From NCBI GenBank assembly GCA_012845835.1, contig JABAKD010000010.1, forward strand, positions 8,365,599 to 8,429,598: DNA of 64,000 bases, in the 5' to 3' direction. This DNA comes from Undaria pinnatifida (taxonomy: Eukaryota > Sar > Phaeophyceae > Laminariales > Alariaceae). Shown here piece after piece: positions 12,401 through 19,239 of this stretch (the first letter of the stretch is position 1; each line of letters opens with the position of its first letter). Made by a program: the position numbers and the translations under genes. Under the pieces are notes generated by a model, which was not told where the DNA came from, made no database searches, and was given only the letters and a program-made list of their open reading frames with translations.

Positions 12401-14084
12401 GACCATAGAGGGCCGATTTTTTGTCTTTTAGAAACTTACGCAGTAGACACCAGTAGCAGCTGCTGCTGCGGCGGCTGCGGCGGTGGCGCGGGGGGGCTGG
12501 CGGTGGCGTTGGAAGCTTTGGCGACAGCGCTGTGTGTGATACAGCGGTGGAAATTCAGCACCAAGTACGGCACGAAATCTGCTGACGTTGTGAGCAGCAC
12601 CGTTGCTGGGAAAAACACGAACGGCAGCAGCCGATGAAACATTTGCAGACTAAAGCCCAAATAGAAACGAAAGGCCCGCCAGCAGGCACGGAAGCCTTAT
12701 CGGCCAGCCGCATCGAATTCGTACTCAGTTCTACATTTATACATCCATCTATCCTCCACCACACCCCACAATCCACTATTACGAGTTCGCGTATTCAATA
12801 CGCGATAGCGTTGAAGAGTTTGGAAGCTATCATAAGAGAGATCGCCTCTGATTTTGCACGAAACGCGATTAAGCATTGTTTGATGCTGAAAGTAGTGTTG
12901 GACACGCCCTGCCTCACGTATTACGAACCTGGTCAAAACAAGCACCTGCTAAATTGCGTCGCGTACGGCTGTATAGGGTATGACGATGTTTGGCTTGTTA
13001 GGCGCTTTGTCCTACCAGGTACCTGGTGTACGTCGTATACTACTTCATGATTGCCGTACAGGCGGCTCCGAACTAGTCCACCTTTCGGAGTTGATCTTGA
13101 ATTTGAACTTACAGCTGTGGTGCTTTATTGTATTTATTGAAATTGAACCTGCACCCCAACCTAGATTTCGACCTCAACAACCTGAACCTGAACCTGAACC
13201 TGAACCTGATAATGAAATTGGACTTGAACGTTATTTTGTGGGGAGTGCAGGCGGCGGTGACGTCTTTTGCTGCTAACGCGGAGGCCAGCGCGGATGCGAT
13301 GAAGGCCCATGGGGAGAAGGAGGATCTAGCGCGGCAACAGGAGCAGCTGCGGCAGGCGGCGGAACAAGAAGCGGAGGCAGCAATGCTTGAGGCGGCGGAG
13401 GCGGCGGCCGCTGAGGCAGAGGCGGAGGCAGCGGCGGCCGCGGAGGCATCGAGGGCTGCCGGACAGGCGGAAGCAGAGGGGATCAGGTGGGCTGTTGCCG
13501 GGTGGGATGTCGTTTAGGATATGGGGCAATGCGGAGTAGAATGAGTAGGGTAAGGTAGGGTGGGTGGGGTGGGTGTTTAAGATATAGGGCAATGTGGTGC
13601 AGGGTTGGGTAGGGTAGGGTAGGATGGGGTAGTGTAGGGTGTAGTTTAGGATAGGCCAGTGCTTTGTAGAGTAGTGTAGTAGAATCCCTCGAAGGAGAAT
13701 ATAAAAGGTAGGGTAAGCTAGGGTAGGGCGGGGTAGGGTGGGGTGGGGTAGGATTGGTGGCGTGAACGCACCACCGTCCTCTCGGAATAATACTAGATTT
13801 GGGCATACTTTTGTCCCCCCCCGTCCGATGACACGCCTGGTTTGTGAAAACCGATGTGCTTCGTCCCGGCATAGTAGGGATGCGAGGGTCTATGTCATAC
13901 CACTACGGCCATACACAAACTGAGAACACCCCTCCCATGACAAGAATGCGTATTGTGCCCGCCCGCCCCTTCTTTCTGTGTTTCGCTACCCAGATTGGCG
14001 GAGGAGAAGATGAAGACCGTGACTCTGCAACCTGGTCTGAGCTCGGATTCCGTGGAGGTGACCGATCAGGAGTGGGATGCCTAG
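245..14084 (+). CDS. FIM: Fimbrin/plastin actin-bundling protein, gene span, 5' truncated (11 exons)
   Basis: Fimbrins cross-link actin filaments with four calponin-homology (CH) domains arranged as two actin-binding modules. The 536 residues encoded here start inside CH2 (residues 1-91), pass a linker (92-111), CH3 (about 112-226) and CH4 (227-337), and end with an extension (338-536). Diagnostic stretches are [20 protein letters not shown] in CH2, [12 protein letters not shown] in CH3 and [14 protein letters not shown] in CH4. All splice junctions are GT-AG and keep phase; the stop is TAG. The EF hands and CH1 of a normal fimbrin lie upstream of the window. Family members usually end soon after CH4, so the roughly 200-residue Ala/Glu/Gln-rich tail is unusual. 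Introns range from about 265 bp to 4.4 kb. Identification rests on motif order and is strong; the tail exons follow from frame continuity. Confidence 0.93.
763..876 (+). CDS. FIM: Fimbrin exon b (CH2, second half)
   Basis: Thirty-eight codons, phase 0. The peptide [20 protein letters not shown] followed by [14 protein letters not shown] matches the fimbrin CH2 signature in which a leucine-glycine segment leads to a PADV motif and an LFNT helix. Acceptor GCAG, donor GTAAGT. Confidence 0.92.
904..1045 (+). repeat. CATC tetranucleotide microsatellite
   Basis: Imperfect (CATC)n array in the fimbrin intron between exons b and c. Confidence 0.9.
1224..1281 (+). CDS. FIM: Fimbrin exon c (CH2-CH3 linker)
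   Basis: Short acidic exon ([19 protein letters not shown]) ending in phase 1 before GTGAGC. It matches the acidic linker that separates the two actin-binding modules of fimbrins. Its one leftover base completes a glycine codon with the next exon. Confidence 0.86.
1282..2655 (+). other. Fimbrin intron: repeat fragment, poly(C) and GTGTG array
   Basis: Holds a short interspersed repeat copy at about 1901-1990 that ends in a run of more than 20 C, then a (GGTGT)n pentanucleotide array at about 2192-2318 and a T/G-rich tail. No exon-like reading frame with acceptable splice sites was seen. Confidence 0.7.
2192..2318 (+). repeat. GGTGT pentanucleotide microsatellite
   Basis: About 24 near-perfect GGTGT units, decaying into GGTTT and GGTTTT variants at the right end. 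Confidence 0.95.
2656..2774 (+). CDS. FIM: Fimbrin exon d (CH3 start)
   Basis: Begins in phase 1 after CAG and ends in phase 0 before GTAAGC. It encodes [20 protein letters not shown] and then [17 protein letters not shown], the first helices of CH3. The joining codon G|GC gives glycine, confirming the splice prediction. Confidence 0.92.
2836..2960 (+). repeat. SINE-like repeat body, copy 1 (no head)
   Basis: Closely matches 3246-3360: both carry GCGAGTCGACGAGGGAAGAA, then a GCGATxAxAATGAA core, a GTAGTGGGGAG segment and TGGCCCCGGAT. The tRNA-like head seen in the next copy is missing, as expected of a 5'-truncated retroposon. Confidence 0.7.
3085..3375 (+). repeat. Candidate tRNA-derived SINE, copy 2 (with B-box)
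   Basis: A perfect polymerase III B-box, GGTTCGAATCC, lies at 3139-3149, with a weaker A-box-like TAGTGGCTACC about 45 bases upstream. The core GCGATAAGAATGAAGG follows about 135 bases later, the same order and nearly the same spacing as in the copy at 40.2 kb. The T-arm pairs poorly, so this is a decayed head rather than a functional tRNA gene. It lies inside the 4.4-kb fimbrin intron. Confidence 0.55.
3590..4040. repeat. Two successive hairpins separated by a third inverted repeat
   Basis: Hairpin 1 has 20-base arms (3671-3690 and 3744-3763, one mismatch) inside an outer GAACGTTGGG / CCCAACATTC pair. A middle inverted repeat joins 3806-3825 with 3847-3866. Hairpin 2 is bounded by GAACGCTGGG (3882) and CCCAACGTTC (4019). 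The two outer hairpins are also imperfect direct repeats of each other, so the whole looks like a non-autonomous foldback element. It sits in a fimbrin intron. Confidence 0.7.
4060..7130 (+). other. Remainder of the 4.4-kb fimbrin intron
   Basis: Contains a T-rich stretch (about 4390-4800), a tandem duplication of about 64 bp at 5198-5325 built around CTCCTGAGCCAGC, and a partial duplication around 6200 and 6650 (CCAGGTATACGAAGCA in both). A pyrimidine-rich stretch precedes the acceptor at 7140. No exon is expected here because the CH3 domain is continuous across the intron. Confidence 0.7.
5198..5325 (+). repeat. Two-copy tandem duplication (~64 bp)
   Basis: Two adjacent units share CACAAGAAGC, TGCTCCTGAGCCAGC, a run of seven T and GTCGATCATCT. 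Confidence 0.85.
7141..7251 (+). CDS. FIM: Fimbrin exon e (CH3 middle)
   Basis: Thirty-seven codons, phase 0, after the longest intron of the gene (4366 bp). [16 protein letters not shown] is the CH3 helix that follows ILK in known fimbrins, and [14 protein letters not shown] aligns with the KKVEN segment. Nothing from the family is missing between exons d and e, so no exon is hidden in the long intron. Acceptor CCAG, donor GTCAGT. Confidence 0.92.
7517..7633 (+). CDS. FIM: Fimbrin exon f (CH3 end)
   Basis: Thirty-nine codons, phase 0. [20 protein letters not shown] and [14 protein letters not shown] are the C-terminal helices of CH3, including the highly conserved WQLMRR. Acceptor TTTTAG, donor GTACAC. 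Confidence 0.94.
7990..8437 (+). repeat. Minisatellite of ~86-bp units abutting a 3' splice site
   Basis: About five diverged units, each with TGATGACATG, CCCGCCCGCCTCCCGC, TTAACGCTGCTGTCGA and GAAATGTCGAAAC-like segments, at spacings of 82 to 93 bases. The last unit runs directly into the acceptor of fimbrin exon g, so the array supplies the end of that intron. Confidence 0.8.
8438..8566 (+). CDS. FIM: Fimbrin exon g (CH4 start)
   Basis: Forty-three codons, phase 0. [13 protein letters not shown] and [14 protein letters not shown] match the start of CH4. The acceptor GCAG sits directly at the end of a minisatellite of about 86-bp units, and the donor GTAAGA is followed within 16 bases by the poly(T) end of an antisense retroposon. 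Confidence 0.92.
8583..9010 (-). mobile_element. Non-LTR-type retroposon copy A1 (antisense to fimbrin)
   Basis: About 420 bases, clearly homologous to 26920-27340 and, at its 3' end, to 25438-25557. On the minus strand it ends in a poly(A) tail of about 18 bases (poly(T) on the plus strand). A minus-strand frame of 129 codons runs through it, including [13 protein letters not shown], a peptide that recurs in the other copies. Whether this is a SINE or the 3' end of a longer LINE cannot be decided from three copies. Confidence 0.75.
9257..9869 (+). mobile_element. Interspersed element B, copy 1, ending just before a 3' splice site
   Basis: About 580 bases homologous to the reverse complement of 44757-45365, with a short third copy at 13826-13935. 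Shared landmarks are TATATATAATAGTTGGCC near the left end, GCGGTCACC, GGCACCCACGAGGCAGTTAC and the right end CATACGACTACGGCCATGCA followed by CTGAGTACGCCC and a C-rich tract. The acceptor of fimbrin exon h follows 38 bases later. No protein family was recognised. Confidence 0.75.
9908..10219 (+). CDS. FIM: Fimbrin exon h (CH4 end plus start of tail)
   Basis: 104 codons, phase 0, the longest exon. It holds the strongest family signature, [20 protein letters not shown] then [11 protein letters not shown] and [11 protein letters not shown]. After CH4 the sequence becomes glycine/alanine-rich ([18 protein letters not shown]), the beginning of the C-terminal extension. Donor GTGCGT. An interspersed element ends about 38 bases before the acceptor. 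Confidence 0.93.
10220..11113 (+). other. Fimbrin intron dominated by a TTGTC array
   Basis: T-rich and purine-rich sequence followed by the pentanucleotide array listed separately. Long apparent proteins of repeated LSCLV are artefacts of that array. Confidence 0.8.
10615..11060 (+). repeat. TTGTC pentanucleotide microsatellite
   Basis: A near-perfect core of about 45 TTGTC units (10820-11045) with diverged flanks containing ATGTC and CCGTG interruptions. It is pyrimidine-rich on the transcribed sense and ends about 55 bases before the acceptor of fimbrin exon i. Confidence 0.95.
11114..11278 (+). CDS. FIM: Fimbrin exon i (tail, coiled-coil start)
   Basis: Fifty-five codons, phase 0. A Ser/Thr/Pro-rich stretch leads into the charged helix [20 protein letters not shown], likely a coiled coil. 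Not part of the classical fimbrin fold; assigned by frame continuity, acceptor TAG, donor GTTAGA and its place between firm exons. The acceptor follows a long TTGTC array by about 55 bases. Starting three bases later at TCG is also possible. Confidence 0.72.
11279..13250 (+). other. 2-kb fimbrin intron
   Basis: Holds a CATC-type stretch at 11320-11355, palindromic words TACCAGGTATCTGGTA (11564) and TACCAGGTACCTGGT (13013), and a short hexamer run GAACCT x5 near 13180-13210. No credible exon was seen between the two coiled-coil exons. Confidence 0.65.
13251..13486 (+). CDS. FIM: Fimbrin exon j (Ala/Glu-rich coiled coil)
   Basis: Seventy-eight codons plus two bases (phase 2 end). Composition is almost only Ala, Glu, Gln and Arg, for example [19 protein letters not shown], which predicts a long single helix or coiled coil. 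Acceptor GCAG, donor GTGGGC. The split codon AG|A joins the last exon in frame. Confidence 0.78.
13487..13993 (+). other. Fimbrin intron with GGTAGGGT-type repeat and element B fragment
   Basis: A degenerate G-rich repeat (GGTAGGGT/GGTGGGGT, about 13540-13755) is followed by the short element B copy listed separately. Confidence 0.75.
13826..13935 (+). mobile_element. Interspersed element B, copy 3 (3' fragment)
   Basis: Only the right-hand 110 bases of element B remain: GTCCCGGCATAGTAGGGATG, GTCATACCACTACGGCCATA and ACTGAGAACACCCC. The next acceptor (fimbrin terminal exon) is 58 bases downstream, repeating the arrangement seen at copies 1 and 2. Confidence 0.75.
13994..14084 (+). CDS. FIM: Fimbrin terminal exon (stop)
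   Basis: Completes an arginine codon and adds [20 protein letters not shown] with an acidic end, EVTDQEWDA, then TAG. The C-terminal acidic tryptophan-containing motif EWDA resembles short linear peptides used for docking, but no partner can be named. No clear polyadenylation signal was identified downstream. Confidence 0.78.
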
Positions 14085-17000
14085 GAAGCGAAAGTTGGCG
14101 CCGTCCCGTTTTTGAAAACACAAGCGCCGCCCACTCCCCCACTACCCCCCCCCCCCCCCCCCCCTTCCCCCGCTCCCGTATCTTGCTTCCCCCTCTCACT
14201 CCCCTATCGCGACGGTGTGGTTGGTGATGCCCATAGCCCTGTTGCTCTCTACCCCCTACCCTACCCTTTCCTTAGCTTATCCCTGATACCTGGTACCCAT
14301 ATTCCTGTTTTCCTTGCAAGTATCCGATGACAGTCGGCGTTCGTTACGCAGCAGTGCGTTGGCGGACTAGTGAAACGCGCGTGGGTATCATAGGCGGTAG
14401 GGGTTGAGAGGGTGGGGTAGGAGTTGGAATGGATGAAGGCGACAGGAGGGGGCGGCGGGGGGAGGTTGGTGGGGGAGACCCACTGTGTGTTTGATTATTA
14501 AGAGCGATTTGGTTGGGGGCGTAGCGTAGCGTAGCGTAGCGCGCTCGTGTTGTTGTCGTCGTCATGGTATTAATTAGTCTTAAGCCAGTCTAAGCGTCGA
14601 GATATTTTTCTCGATTGTGCTTTGTGGCACCGGGGGTAGGGGATGGTGGGGGGAGGGGGGAGTAAGATACGGAGGGTTTCCCTTATCTCTGGGTAGATTT
14701 GGAGAAGGCGATGGCGGCCGGGGCGCAGGGGGGGAAGGGGGGTAGTTCGGCCGTGCTTGCTCTCGGCGTTTGTCGGGCGTCTTGATGTTTTGGTATCGCT
14801 CTTTGAGAGCGCCGCCATTGGGTTTGGGTTGGTTGCGAACGACTTGGCCTAGCTCTTGTTTTCTTTTCATCTGTCTATTGGGAAAAACTTCAAACAGAGA
14901 AGGGGTGGGGTAGATTCTTCTGGACGGGAGGAGGGGTATGCAATTCGGGAGGGAGGGGGAGGGAGTACAGTAATTACATCGTGTAATTGTGCGAAGAGTA
15001 TTGATCGGTAATTTTGGTCGGCGCTAGCTATGCTTTTTTTTGCCGCGGCAGCATGAACTTGTTTTGAGTCGTAGCGGTTGCCGCCGCCGGTCGCCGCTCG
15101 TTGTTTGTTTCAGTTCCTGTCGTTGTCGTCTTTTTTTTTTTGTGTGTTTCCTGTTTTCGTTTGCGCTTTTTTATTATTAGTACACGGCCCCGGCCGGCAC
15201 ACACCGCATTTTGCCCGCCAGGGAAAAAATAAAAAAGAGTGAAAACAGGACAACGGTTGTTGCGCGCTCGCATTTGGCTCATTGCGCGCAGGGTGTTTGT
15301 GCATTTCGTGTCCCTGGGGCACCTACATCCCCCCCCTCTCCCCGATTCTGATCATAGCATTACCCTTCCCTTGCCCTGTGATGGGGCACGAGGAATTGGG
15401 TTTCAGATATATTTGCGGGTAGTGAATGGATGGATGGTTCTTGCCGGGCTGCGCGACGCTGTGGTGCAGCCCGGCGGGTGGGTGGGTGGGTGGGTAAGGT
15501 GGGTGGGTGGGTAAGGTGGGTGGGTGGGTAGGGTGGGTGGGTGGGTGGGTGGGTGGGTAAGACTTGTCAAAATAACCTGATTACGTACCATGGTTAAGGG
15601 ATGTTCTAGCTGTCTGTCGTATTTTGCTGTCGTCGTGGTATCTGCCCCTGCTTCTCCCCTCTGTTTCCGTTTGTATCAGAAATTAAGGCCTCGAGGACGT
15701 GAATCGCGTGTACCCTTTTCGTCTTGCCGCCAACATTGGTGGGTTGGTCGGTCGGTCGATCGGTCAGTCTGTCGGTTGATTGATGGACCCATGTGTCGAT
15801 TTATCGATGATCGAGTCGTCTTTTTTTGGTCTTTGGAATAAACGCGAGGCGGTTGAGGCACGGGGTGGGATGGAGGTGTGAGGGTGGGGGGCGGGGGGGG
15901 ACTTGAATTATGCATTGGGAAGCTAGCCCACACGAGGACACAAGCGTTCTACTGCAGTAGTTAATAGCCATGGTTACCGTATGGTACTGGTAGGTATTTT
16001 GCAGCCTGTCCGATACGCGAGAGAGAGAATGAATCCCTTGTTTTAAAATATATTGAACAACGGCTTCTTTTTCTGTGCTTTGCGCGTCGTGCTCCCAAAC
16101 ACCTACCAGGTACCTGGTATGGTATTATCTATGATGGATGGATGTCGTCTTCGTGGTATTTGTTCGGCGGTTTTAACTGTTTTGATGCCGAGTCGGTACG
16201 GTCACGCTGTCATGGAAGCGGGTGGTGTTCGGATTGATGGTATGTAGGACGCGTCGCTGAGACGGCGAACGTGGGGGGGAGGGGTGCTCTCGCCGAAATG
16301 CAACAAGAATTATTGAAAGCCCCACCAGGCCCCGGCGCTTACCCTGCTATTTTATCCCTCACGTTTTTTTACGTGATCGTTCCCTATGCTTTCCCGCCAT
16401 GACCACAACGCTTTTGTATACCAGGTACGTATCATAGAGCTTCGGTGTTATGTTTCGCTTTTTTGTGGTTTTGTGTGCTTCTTTTCCTTTCTTCCGTGTT
16501 TCGCTCACTATGCCCTGCCTTGCCTCACCTTACCCTGCCTTGCCTCACCGCACCTTGCCTTGCCGCGCGATAGCTCGTATATAGGTGGTGGCGTTATCGT
16601 CCCCCTCGACACCACGTTTATTTTTGTGTTCGTCGTCGGGTGCTGTTATTTACACGTATAGCCATTAATTTAATGGTGCCGACTGGCTGGTTGATGACCG
16701 CTTCTTTGAAACCCTCGCGCATGCACTCATGGACAATCACTTGTGTGTTGAGTAGTAGTAGTCTGTGGAATTAATTGTTGGTGGGTGGGTGCGCCGCCAG
16801 AGGACAACAACAAAAAGCGATATTAGCACGTACGTACCATGGTATGTAGGCATGCTGTTTTACCGGCATGAGCCGCTCCGTTGGTAAAGTGACGCCGTTT
16901 TCGCTTGTTTGTCAGGGGAGACATCTCATGAACTTTGGTACTATTAATAGTATTGGGTATAGACTACACAGCAGCAGTATTATCACTTGTATGGATTGCC

Positions 17001-17100
17001 GCTGCCGTAAGCAAAACCGATTATACGTTTCTCCTCGTATATGTTGCCGCCGCTGTAAGCTAAACACACACACTACTTGGAGGCATTGCACAAACCATCA
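14085..17100. other. Fimbrin 3' flank and low-complexity DNA
   Basis: The fimbrin 3' UTR presumably lies in the first few hundred bases but its end could not be fixed. Beyond are poly(C)/poly(G) runs, a GTAGC repeat near 14520, a GGGT array at 15474-15559 and palindromic TACCAGGTACCTGGTA at about 16104. No gene was recognised. Confidence 0.6.
15474..15559 (+). repeat. GGGT tetranucleotide microsatellite
   Basis: Imperfect (GGGT)n array with occasional AAGGTG interruptions. Confidence 0.92.
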
Positions 17101-19000
17101 GATGTTGTTTTGAGCATGCTGTGATACGACAGAGTATGTTAGTTCCTCGTACTGGACACACTGGATACGTACTGCTACTTGGTGCCGGGGTACTACTACC
17201 GTTTTATCGCAAGACGATGGAGCGCATATTCTCGCTTGACGTGGTAGCTCTGTTGTTGTGGGCCTTGCACCTCCTTGCGAAGACTGTCTTTCTTTATTCT
17301 CACCCTGAGTTACCCTGCCCCCCTATCCTCAGTGTGTCGGATGCTCGTCCTCTCGCTCGGCCCGACGCAACACGCTGCGTCTTCTCAACATTATTAGATT
17401 TTACCGTGTGGTAAACCGTAGCTACCGTAGATGTGCGAAGAGTTCATAGAAACATTTGCGGCATTCATCCTACACAGGGAACAGGGATCTTACGCATCAT
17501 GTGTTCAATTTTCAATTTCCATCTGCGCCATTCCGACGTGCCGACCCGAACCCCACCCGGGGTCGGCACGTCGGAGAACAACGCTGAGGAGAATAGAGCG
17601 CGGATCGGTGCTGGCCCGACTCTAGTTGCCTCGCCCGCCCGACGCTTGCTTGTGGTTCGCAAAGATTTTGCATCTGGAAAAGGTGAGTGCAATTCAAATC
17701 ACCCACATCAACATCGCGTTCCTTTTTTCGAACCGAGCAAACGAGCGGACGAGCGGTGGCGAGGCTGACTACATTCAATATCCAGCCAATGCGCCAATGA
17801 TGTACGCTGTAGCAGCTGCGCTGAGCAACAGCCACGGCAATCACACCTCCGAGAAGACAGACCATGCTTGCGCTGTTCGTGTGGTACGATGGCTGGGTGT
17901 TGCAGTTTTTGTTTTGATCGTGGAGACTGACTGCTGTGCTCTGTGCCCCGTCTCTTTTTCGCGCGCCTGCTTGTTTTCTTCTAAAGAAACCAACCCCAGA
18001 GTTTTTCCACCCACTCAACCACTTACCTCCTAGGTACACCAGGTATCTGGTACCAGTATGATACAGCCGTACCTGGTATACCGGTATCATAAACTGCCGT
18101 ACCCGCCACACCGCTTCTCCCTGCCCTCTTGCCTGGGAACAAATACCCCGGCTGCCCCTCGACGCGTGTGCAACCGTTTTTCCGCTTCCTCTGTAGTATA
18201 CCCGGTACCATGCTATGTTACTTTTTGTTTGGAGAATGGCCGGATATTAGGTGCACACTATGATACTGAGTAATAGTTTAGTGGGGTATTAGTCCGTTTG
18301 ACCACTTGCAAAAGGTTGACCAATTGCTTATGCCCAAACTAAGCCTTGAATACAGCAACACTGCTGGTACCGGGGGGACGTCCGTTATACACTTTTACAA
18401 CAGGTAACTCTTTGTGCCACACAGACCCCCCTCTGTATCCAAGTAGTTTCATCCCTAAAACTCACAACTGACGTGGGTGCAACGGGCACGTCGAGAACCA
18501 CAGAGGACAATACTAGTAGTAGCGCGCAGCTGTAGTGGTGTACTATTAATACAGCAGTATCCCCACTTTAAGACCATCCGGTTTAAGACTTTCCCGCAGA
18601 TAAGAGGCAAAAATACCAGGTACCACAGGTAAATCGGCGTGGCACGAAATTAATCTGGAGATCAAGACCGATTTGCTTCCTGACCCCCAAACCCGGTCCT
18701 TACCCGGGATTACTACAGCCTCGTACACTTACGTAAAAAATACGACTCATTTTCGCCTTGATGCTGAGTGCCTCGCTGGGGCATGGGAACCGACCTCAGC
18801 TGACAACCAAGTCTATGAAGTCCTGTATATACAGCAGTAGTTGCGAGCGACACCCCGTTTTTGGTCTTATCCTAGAACATAGAACATAAGACCAACGCGG
18901 CCTGGCAGGACATGAACAAAAGAACACCAAAGAAAGTTGGCTTGTCACGAGGTGGTTAATAAAGTGGGTACACCACCACTGCTGTACCTGGCACAACAGT
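17100..19000. other. Gene-poor stretch with palindromes
   Basis: Carries a perfect 15-bp hairpin at 17533-17574 and a cluster of CCAGGTATCTGG / ACCTGGTATACC words near 18030-18090. One short exon-like segment ending at GTGAGT (17683) was considered and not accepted. Nothing else was recognised. Confidence 0.5.
17533..17574. repeat. Perfect 15-bp hairpin
   Basis: CCGACGTGCCGACCC and its exact reverse complement flank a 12-base loop. Confidence 0.9.
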
Positions 19001-19001
19001 T

Positions 19002-19236
19002 ATGATACTGGCATAAAAACATAAGTCGACCTACTGGCGTGCTTGCCTCACCTAAACGCTGGTTCCGTGTCGTCGTCGGCAGCACCAATCGGCCGGTTCT
19101 CACGGGATTATTCGAAAAAGCGGTGGGAACTAGCCTTGGGAACCGGCCGATTGGTGCTGCCGACGACGACACGGAACCAGCGTTTAGGTGAGGCAAGCAC
19201 GCCAGTAGGTCGACGTACGTTTCATGCCAGTATCAT
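19002..19236. repeat. Large inverted repeat (75 bp apparently perfect, ~97-bp arms)
   Basis: Arms 19025-19099 and 19140-19214 appear to be exact reverse complements around a 40-base loop. Outside them, ATGATACTGGCAT (19002) and ATGCCAGTATCAT (ending 19236) extend the symmetry after about 10 diverged bases. The perfect inner arms and diverged outer part suggest a young foldback element or a recent inverted duplication. Both strands read the same short open peptide, which is a symmetry artefact. Confidence 0.92.
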
Positions 19237-19239
19237 GGT

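Noticed and set aside
17560-17682. Possible exon (RRLLVVRKDFASGK before GTGAGT)
   Set aside because: No acceptor or neighbouring exon could be joined; part overlaps a perfect hairpin.
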